64,000 nt of DNA. It comes from Lepus europaeus. Its lineage: Eukaryota; Chordata; Mammalia; Lagomorpha; Leporidae. How positions within the stretch are numbered: the stretch's first letter is position 1; each line of letters begins with the position of its first letter. Shown here one piece after another: positions 56,573-64,000 of this stretch. Under the pieces are notes generated by a model. The model was not told where the DNA came from. It did no database searches and saw only the letters and a list, made by a program, of their open reading frames with translations. The stretch covers positions 75,215,502-75,279,501 of the forward strand of contig NC_084831.1 in assembly GCF_033115175.1 (NCBI RefSeq). The letters run 5' to 3'. Made by a program: the position numbers and the translations under genes.

Positions 56573-56709
56573 CAAACACAATCTCATGAAGAGTCGCTCA
56601 ACATAGACTAACTATACTTGGTGGGTGGGGAAGGGGGGATAAAGTGTTTCTCACAACTGCTAATGGACTGCCGGGCGACACACACCCTTTTCGCCCAAAG
56701 CCGATAATT

Positions 56710-56965
56710 GTATTTTGAGTAATTAGTATGTGCTTGGCACTTTGCTAAGAGCCATGCACGCATATTTCAGTACATTTTCACAACAATGCTGTGAGTGCTT
56801 CCTATGTTAGCTGCATATATGTATGAAAAAGGTCAAAGTCAAAGAGAACTCCCAGCATAGGGTATGTACAGAGGAAAATGAATGGGGATGGTGGGCAGTA
56901 CAGGCGACTGGCCCAAGGGCACAGTGAGGTTAGTCGCCGGGCAAACATGCAGCTGATGTATGGCA
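56710..56965 (-). mobile_element. MIR element
   Basis: AGTATGTGCTTGGCACTTTGC, TTTTCACAACAATGCTGTG, ACTGGCCCAAGGGCACAG and GGGCAAACATGCAGCTGATG follow the reversed MIR. Confidence 0.7.
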
Positions 56966-57227
56966 CAGCAATGTGCATTTGTAAGAATTGGCATGCCACC
57001 ATTATTGGTGAGATTTTTCTCTTCCCCTTTTCAGGGGCTAATGTATTCCTTCATTCTGGAATCACCAGCTTCTAAACATGGCCTGTGTTGTAACCCCCAA
57101 AGAGAAGTTCATATTTTCTGTATGGCTGTGTAAAGCTGACACACGGAGTGGTGACCCGTTCTCTGGCTCTGGATGCCAACTTTCTAGGCTCATGAACCTG
57201 CACTGTTTGCATACTGCTTTTGTTTAA

Positions 57228-57382
57228 GTTCTGTCACTTACTTACTGTGACTACTGGCAGTCACCTTTCCTTTGGTGAAGTCACAATTATAGTAGAACCT
57301 ACCGCCTCGGAGTTGCTATGGAATAAAAACCTTAAGCCACTGAGAGCAGTGCCTGTTCCATAAGAAGCATTCACAAATGTCA
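57228..57382 (+). mobile_element. MIR fragment
   Basis: TTCTGTCACTTACTTACTGTG, ATAGTAGAACCTACCGCCTC, GAGCAGTGCCTGTTCC and AAGCATTCACAAATG match the MIR core to 3' end. Confidence 0.65.
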
Positions 57383-57507
57383 TTATATCATAGATAATAC
57401 CGTTTTGTTGAATATACTACAACGATTTTTCCACTGTATGTCCTTTTTGTCAATGTTGTGATGCTTGTTATGTATCTCTGTATATACACATATAAATAAT
57501 AACTTTT

Positions 57508-57840
57508 TAAAATATTTATTTATTTATTTGAAAAGCAGAGTTACAGTGAGGCAGAGGCAGAGAGAGAGAGAGAGAAAGAGGGAGAGAGAGAGAGGTCTTC
57601 TATCCGCTGGTTCACTCCTCAGTAGGCCAGAGCTGGGCTGATCCAAAGCCACGAGCCAGGAGCTTCTTCTGGGTCTCCCACATGGGTGCAGGGGCCCAAG
57701 AACTTGGGACATCTTCTATTGCTTTCCCAGGCCATAGCAGAGAATTGGAGCAGCCAGGATTCGAACCGATTCCTATATGGGATGCCAGTACTGCAGGCAG
57801 GGGCTTTACCAGCTGTGCCACAGTGCTGGCCCCTAAATAT
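57508..57840 (-). mobile_element. CSINE with 9-bp TSD
   Basis: ATAACTTTT at 57499-57507 and 57841-57849. (ATTT)n tail, long GA tract, B box GGATTCGAACC near 57757. A short deletion removes part of the core before CCAGAGCTGGGC. Confidence 0.92.
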
Positions 57841-57926
57841 ATAACTTTTGATGATGAATGACTTTAAAACAAACTCACAAAAGTTAAAAAGTAAGTATTA
57901 AAAACATTTGCTTAAAAGAAGTGGGC

Positions 57927-58335
57927 AGGGGTGAGGTACTTCTCCCACTGGTTAAGATGCCACCGGGGATGTCATCCTCCCATATCAGAGTGCCGGGTTC
58001 AAGTCCTGGCTTCAATTCTGATTCCAGCTTTCTGGTAGGTGAACTCTGGGAGGTAGCAGGTGATGTTTCAAGTGCTTGGGTACCTGCCACCCACATAGAA
58101 GATCCTGACTGGGTTCCAGGCTTGAGCTTTCTGTTTATGTTAGCCCTGGCAGACAGAAGGTGATGTCTCAAGCCCTTGGGTACCTGCCGCCCATGTGAGA
58201 GACCCAAACTGAGTTCTGCCGGACCCAGCCCTGGCTGTTAGGAGCATCTGAGGAGTGAACCAGCAGATGGAAGATCTCTCTTTTTCTTTTTCTCCATGTC
58301 CCTCTGACTTTCAAATTAAATTTTTTTTTAAAAAG
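57927..58335 (+). mobile_element. old CSINE with an internal 100-bp duplication
   Basis: B box GCCGGGTTCAAGTCCTGG, then GGTGATGTTTCAAGTGCTTG at 58059 recurs as GGTGATGTCTCAAGCCCTTG at 58159, each followed by GGTACCTGCC(A/G)CCCA. The element is about 100 bp too long for this reason. Tail TTTCAAATTAAA. Confidence 0.85.
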
Positions 58336-59771
58336 CATGTGAACCCATCATTTAAAAAAATAAAACAAGCGTGCAGTTAATAGCAATGCTAATATAATAT
58401 ACATGTTTGTAAAAAAGACACACACAACACTAATCTGATGGCATTTTATTTTATTCTTTTATCTATGTATTTCAATTATTTCCTGCAATGGAAGAAAGCA
58501 AATAAGCTACAATACACTTACAAGTTGATTTCTTCAGGCTTTTGCCCCATCGTGTTCATCTCTGACAGCCTGAAAGGGAGAAAGCATTTTTATCTCCAAG
58601 GACCTGCAGGCCTCAGGAATGTTTGACTTTGATGCCCTTACTGTACAGCACTACCATCACTATGATGTACTCAGTATCATCATTCAAACCCTTGGCCAAT
58701 TGTAGCAGGAACCCTGGAGCACAAGGGTTACAGCAACTATTTAACTGCCACCCGGGCAACCACCCAGGGGGACTGGACCACTAGATTGAGAGATGGCGCC
58801 GCCGCTGAAGGATGGCCCCTGTATCAGTGTTATGTGTAATATGTGAATGACAGGCTAATACAATTCCTCACCCACAGAGAGCTGGTAAGAAAAATGCACT
58901 CCAAGTGGAACCAGTAAGAATCATCATTTAGTCAGAAGACAAATAGCTGTCACTTTCTAAACCTAAAGTAATGGCCCCTTTCTGATTTATGTATTTTTTT
59001 TTCTTGGAACGATCACTGTCTAATTCAAAATAGAAAGTTGACAGAATCTTCCTAATGTTTTGTTATCAATACTAGATATTTCCATTTTTTAAAATTCATT
59101 TGCTATATGACCAAGTTCAACTTTTTCAAAGGAAAATTGGGGAGGTCCAGATCCAAACAAAGACATCAAGAATAAAAACAGAGATACCTCAGATCTCTGA
59201 GAGTAATGGGGGTGTTGACTTGAGTTTGAGTGACATGGTTGATTCCTTAAGAAACCTTGGGGACTGAAGATTATATCACTCCATTGTCCAACAAGGTACA
59301 TATGGTTGTGTTATTAATAACTATGTTTGCAATGAGGAAAGCCACACATGCCAAGATCTTACATGCCAATAAGAATATCACAACATTGGGACAATTTTTA
59401 AATATACTCAGAACAATGAAATGTATTTTATCAACAAATGCAGATAATGAATATTTGGAAACTCAGGCAGTTGTCAATTCCTTAGGTGATTCTGGCATCT
59501 ACTGATCAAACTCCAAGCCAAAGACTCCTTTAAGTCACGTGCATCTGCCAGACAAGAGTTGGCAAAGATTTTGTTTCAGCCTAGATGAGGACCAGTGGAG
59601 AAAGCTGTACAGGTGAATATATGCGTAAATTTACTGTTCATATCAAAAAGGGTAGCTATTATCAGCATCATTTTGGTCCCTAGGTGATGCCTGTCTTGGG
59701 TTTGTCATGGTGATATGGCTCATGTTGAGAATATTCGGCTGATGGTACACAAATGTAGTCATTTATATATT
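58336..59771. other. 1.4-kb unique interval
   Basis: No repeat recognised. A GC-rich pocket with GAGATGGCGCCGCCGCTG at 58788-58805 stands out. The 82-codon frame at 59257-59505 has no recognisable motif. Confidence 0.4.
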
Positions 59772-59783
59772 GAAAAGTTAAGG

Positions 59784-60147
59784 AGGTTGGCGCCGCAGCT
59801 CACTAGGCTAATCCTCTGCCTGTGGTGGGCACACCGGGTTCTAGTCCCAGTTGGGGCACTGGATACTAGTCCCAGTTGCTCCTCTTCCAGTCCAGCTCTC
59901 TGCTGTGACCGGGAGTGCAGTGGAGGATGGCCCAAGTGCTTGGGCCCTGCACCCGCATGGGAGACCAGGAGAAGCACCTGGCTCCTGGCTCCTGGCTTCG
60001 GATCAGCACGATGTGCTGGCCACTGCATGCCGACCTGCGGCTTTGGGGGGTGGTGGTGAACTAACGGCAAAGCAAGACCTTTCTCTCTGTCTCTCTCTCT
60101 TACTGTCCACTCTGCCTGTCAAAAAAAGAAAAAAAAAAGAAAGAAAA
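59784..60147 (+). mobile_element. young CSINE with 12-bp TSD
   Basis: GAAAAGTTAAGG at 59772-59783 and 60148-60159. Head GGTTGGCGCCGCAGCTCAC. The GTTCTAGTCCCAG block is duplicated (59837 and 59864 areas). The tail is A-rich with G interruptions. Confidence 0.95.
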
Positions 60148-60159
60148 GAAAAGTTAAGG

Positions 60160-61579
60160 GAATATCATAATTGTTGAAATAACTCAATAAACATCTATCT
60201 GGATTGGTCTTGATGCTTACTGGCGTGCTCAGATCTACTTTAACAGAAACAGACCCTTCCCTCAAGCTTTCAATGCTTAATACAAGTGGCATCTGCAGGA
60301 ACAGACTGACAGATACACAGACAAATGTCAACATTCACCCAAAAACTGAATTGATCCAAATATTTACATAACGTACAATTGCTTATACAGATGCTGGGGA
60401 AGTGAAATTTCAGACGTATCTGTTTTGGAGGGAGAAGTAATCTCAATTGAGATCACTCATGGAGAACTTTCCAAAACAATAGTTCTGCCCATACAGCTCT
60501 ATGTTTTAAGGGGCTAACATAACGTCTGCATGATATTGGATGCTCAGGAAGTTTTTGCAGCAAGAGGGAATTACAAGGATTTGATGCTATCAAGTGACCT
60601 ATCACTATTAGGTTAAGTTTGGAAAGGAAGAGGGATGTGTGCTGAAAAGATTTAGAACCTAGAAAAATGGACTATCTGAGGGTCTGAGAAAGTATCATTG
60701 CTAAATAAACAACAAAAAAAATACACAATTAAGCAGAACCTTAGAGAGCTGAGAGTTGGAAAAGATAAAAACTCAGTTACGTTTAAGTGTTTCTTAGATT
60801 TTGATGAAATTTTTCAACTTGCATTTAGCAAACATAAAAATGATAAACTGACTCATTAGATCAGATGCAAAAGAGCATTTGAGCCACTTGTCCTTCTTGA
60901 AAGTTAAAATTTTCCCACTTTTTATTCTTGCTTGTTTGGAAAGGAGCAATCTTTTTGCTCAGGGTGAACCTTTGGCTCTCTCTGCCTGATGTCATGCCTA
61001 TAGAAATCCTATCGGAAGGAGCCAGCAAGAATGAGAACCATTAATTTTCTCTCGTCAGATTTTACCTTTGTTGTGATGTGTAAGATCTTTGTTCCAAACC
61101 AGTGGGACTCTGCCGTGCCTGGTGGGGGGAAATGTGCATTCCGGTAGGACTGTGCTCAAAAGGAAGTGTGGCCAATCGTAATGCCAAGGTTGTCTGGATT
61201 GTGATGTTGAGACATTCAGCCAGGCCAGACAAGGAGGATGGTGAGAGCATCACATTATTTGGGCTGAGTCCCTTTCACAGTCCCCGGAAGAGGCATTACA
61301 AAGAGAAGTGCAGGAAAACACCATAACCACTTCCCAGGAAAGCAAAATCACAAAACCAAACCAATACCAGGCCATCTGATTAACAAGACAGGTGCAAACA
61401 ACAATTATCCCATTCTTCATGGTGGGCATTTCAAAAATCATGTATTTTATGATCTAATTTTTCCCTTTCAGTTGCCTGTTAAGTTACGTTCCCAATATTC
61501 TGAAAGAAACTGCAGTGCAGTGAGTTACAAGCCCTCCACATTCACAGAAGCAGACAGCCTGCACTAATACATGAATGTG
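60160..61579. other. 1.4-kb repeat-free interval
   Basis: No transposon recognised apart from the 40-bp segment at 60571-60610, which is identical to part of the MIR at 61580-61770. 60900-61560 has mixed composition and several CpGs. Confidence 0.45.
60571..60610. repeat. 40-bp perfect repeat, copy 1
   Basis: Identical to 61719-61758. Its flanks do not resemble MIR, so this copy looks like the derived one. Confidence 0.9.
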
Positions 61580-61770
61580 ATCCTTGGAATCAGACCCTAG
61601 CATCCCTTCTACTTTTGTTTGTTATTGGCTCTGTGACTTTGGACAGGTTCCTTCATCTGTTGGAATCTCATTGTCATTTTTGTAAAATGGACACAGCAGG
61701 ATATATCCCACAAGATTGTTACAAGGATTTGATGCTATCAAGTGACCTATCACTATTACCTGGGAAATGT
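61580..61770 (+). mobile_element. MIR element
   Basis: GAATCAGACCCTAGCATCCC, TTGGCTCTGTGACTTTGGAC, CATTTTTGTAAAATGGACAC and CAAGATTGTTACAAGGATTTG follow MIR. It contains the second copy of the 40-bp repeat (61719-61758). Confidence 0.75.
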
Positions 61771-61820
61771 TAGTTTCTCCTCTAATGATGGAAGAGGGGC
61801 AGTACGAAGAACCTACTTTT

Positions 61821-62131
61821 TTTTTTTTTTTTTTGACAGGCAGAGTGGACAGTGAGAGAGAGAGAGACAGAGAGAAAGGTCTTCCTTTGCCGTTGGTTCA
61901 CCCTCCAATGGCCGCCGCGGCCAGCGTGCTGCGGCCGGCACACCGCTCTGATCCAAACGCAGGAGACAGGTGCTTCTCCTGGTCTCCCATGCGGGTGCAG
62001 GGCCCAAGCACCTGGGCCAGGGCCATCCTCCACTGCACTCCCGGGCCACAGCAGAGATTTATTTTATTTATTTGAAAGACAGTTACAGAGAGAGGTAGAG
62101 CCAGAGAGAGAGAGAGGTCTTCCATTCCTCT
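61821..62131 (-). mobile_element. chimeric CSINE insertion, single 15-bp TSD
   Basis: GAAGAACCTACTTTT flanks the whole unit (61806-61820 and 62132-62146). On the plus strand a young CSINE is cut at CCACAGCAGAG (about 62056) and joined to the tail end of a second, older-type CSINE (TTTATTTTATTTATTTGAAA ... GAGAGGTCTTCCATTCC). In sense the order is a 3' fragment of one SINE and then the 3' two thirds of another, which indicates one integration of a composite. Confidence 0.88.
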
Positions 62132-62254
62132 GAAGAACCTACTTTTGAAAGAGAGAATCAATTAAAGGTTCTATGAATTTTTATGGTTCCACTAATGTTG
62201 TGGCGCTCAATAATAAACCAAAGCTGGAAGTTTAGCCTGAGGAGGTAATCATGA

Positions 62255-62520
62255 TGTTGTACAAATATTTGTCTAAAAGAATGTTACTTGTGGTTTTGTT
62301 TATAATGGAGAAAACTACAAATGAAGTAAATGTTCAACATGGGCTTGCTTAAACAGGTGATCGTAAGCCCATTTGATGTAATACTAAGTAGCCGTTAAAA
62401 ATATCTCAGATAACTAAAGTCATGGAGATGATTAGTGTTTCATGGAAAAAAATAACTTCATTCCTAGAGGTCCCAATTTTAAAACTGAAAGCTATATAAG
62501 CATTAAAATAATGAAGAGGA
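62255..62520 (+). mobile_element. L1M-type 3' region fragment
   Basis: TTTATAATGGAGAAAACTAC, AATGAAGTAAATGTTCAAC, GTAATACTAAGTAGCCGTTA followed by AAAATATC and AGTCATGGAGATG match the L1 stretch that ends in ATACTATGCAGCCATTAAAAA. Strongly diverged. Confidence 0.7.
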
Positions 62521-64000
62521 ATATGCTTACATATTCAAGCTGTTGTCTCTTTGGGTAGACATGGTCGGTGATCACATCCAGTTTTTAGTCATTTTTGGTG
62601 CTTCTTGATCTTTATCAACAGTAATTTCATTTTCTTCATCATAAAATATATTTAAAATTATTCTTAGACTTATACTTTAAATAACAACAGAATTGATTAG
62701 TTAGACAGTTCCCTAAGTCACATAGGTCAAAAGCTAAGCAATAGTGGAATGACTCTTAAGTGGATTACTTTGCTGCCTATGTCTTTGGAAAAGCACACAC
62801 ACCTATAGAGTTGAGGATGATTATCATAATGTCTAACTTAATTTCTATTTATACAGATACTTTTATATATGCCTTTGAATAGCCACCAGCATTTGTTGTT
62901 TCTAGAAGAATTAGTTTTTACAAAAGGATCAAGATAAAAAATCTAGGTAGAACACTGGTTTTTAATTTAGTCGTTTATATACAGGAATGTTTTGCTTTTG
63001 GATTGAGAATGTCATCAAAATAGGTATGTTTTTATTTAGAAAACTAAATAGATGTGAAATCTAGCACAAAGGCTAAATGATTAAACTTGATTTCACTAAA
63101 ATATAGTGGTTTTCAATGTGTTTAATTCATATACTCATTCATTTTTTCTCTCACTAATATATCTTTCTTCTATTCAAATATAGTTGGAGTTTAAAATAAA
63201 AGCATATAGTAGAGTATGTATATGATAGTTCCAAATGTGATGCAATAATTTGGAAACAACAATGTTCTTGCTATTCTGTAGCTTTATTTTAGACTAATTA
63301 AATAACACAACTAAAAGAAAAAGAATCAGTGATGCATTTGCTTAAAATTGGTTCCATTAATAGCTCATAATAGGCTTTGTTATAAGGGAAATAATCCATT
63401 AGTCCCTTTAGGATATTTAATAATTTGGAAAATTTAAGGAACCAGATTCCATTATAAGACTAAAGTTATAAAATCTGTTTAATTTGAGCTTTCAAATGGT
63501 TGATAAATAACATTATTTGTTGGTATCCTAGGGTTAATATAATAAACATTGTGCCAAATTTCTTCACTAGCTGTTGAATCAACTATTTGAATGTATATTT
63601 TCATAGATAGCATCATGATTTATTTTTGTAAAGCCACCTTTATTAACTATAAGTTAAATCTGGTTTGTCTACTTGCAAGAGCAAAAATAAATGAAGATTT
63701 TGAAATTCAATACATTGATTTGGGTTTTAAGTATACTAATAGTTAATGATTAAAATGTGTAGCACAGAATAGGGACATGGCCCCTAATATCTTTTCTAAT
63801 CATACTTTGATGGGAGATACAAAAGCAGAATTCATGGGTTCATCACTTTGGACTGTAGTTGACTTTTATTATCATTAATATGTTGATATCAGGTATGTAG
63901 TGGACAACTAAATGTATTTTAACATTTATTTATATTTATATAATATACATTCACATACACACACACAGGAAGGTACTTAAAACAGTTCATGAAAAAAGAA
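62521..64000. other. 1.5-kb very AT-rich interval
   Basis: No repeat recognised except a short (CA)n at about 63955-63968. No convincing open frame. Confidence 0.45.

Noticed and set aside
57755..57770. tRNA-like B box (GGATTCGAACC) suggesting a tRNA gene
   Set aside because: It is the RNA polymerase III B box of a CSINE head. No cloverleaf with acceptor and anticodon stems is present.
58788..58848. ATGGCGCCGCCGCTGAAGG as a possible gene start
   Set aside because: The frame ends after about 17 codons and no promoter, splice site or homology supports it.

Overview
The window is intergenic or intronic DNA from a lagomorph, most likely rabbit or hare. The diagnostic evidence is about 38 full or partial copies of the lagomorph C-repeat SINE (CSINE). 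In sense this reads GGGGCCGGCGC..., then a tRNA-like head with a GGTTC(G/A)A B box, then a TGGCTCCTGGCTTCGGATC core, a (CT)n tract and a TCAAATAAATAAA tail. Many copies keep perfect target-site duplications (TSDs). Base composition is AT-rich and CpG-poor, with pan-mammalian fossils (MIR, L2, old L1, MLT1, MLT2, MER5, MER2/Tigger, hAT) between the SINEs. All calls and borders were made by eye from remembered family consensus features, without alignment software, so fossil borders are approximate (often +/-20 to 50 bases).

I found no intact protein-coding gene, tRNA, rRNA or CRISPR. Open frames longer than about 60 codons are antisense or sense readings of SINEs, L1, L2, LTRs, or low-complexity DNA. 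The only gene-derived sequences are a decayed minus-strand processed copy of ribosomal protein L10 at about 28.16-28.71 kb and a short fossil of a pogo/Tigger transposase C-terminus at about 10.55-10.76 kb.

Layout. 0-2.4 kb: a CSINE, an old L1 3' region carrying a tiny L1 tail insertion, and a second CSINE. 2.4-5.5 kb: repeat-free. 5.5-14.4 kb: dense CSINEs with three nested pairs, plus MER5, a MER2-type element and the transposase fossil. 14.4-23.6 kb: LTR copies, an MLT2 LTR, a Tigger element, MIRs and a nested CSINE pair. 24.3-25.9 kb: CSINEs and a perfect 145-bp local duplication. 26-37 kb: MIR and L2 fossils, the RPL10 retrocopy, Tigger and hAT remnants. 37-44.1 kb: an MLT1 LTR, a full-length LTR with an internal 115-bp tandem repeat, a 140-bp alternating purine-pyrimidine tract and a 5'-truncated L1. 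44.1-48.9 kb: 4.7 kb with no recognisable repeat. 49-53.8 kb: MIRs and MaLR fragments. 53.8-55.9 kb: repeat-free and CpG-richer, with enhancer-like motifs. 56-64 kb: more CSINEs, a 40-bp duplicated segment, a chimeric CSINE insertion, an L1M fragment and an AT-rich end.

There is no operon-like or multi-gene system here. The interest lies in retrotransposition products, local duplications and two repeat-depleted blocks that may be conserved regulatory DNA.
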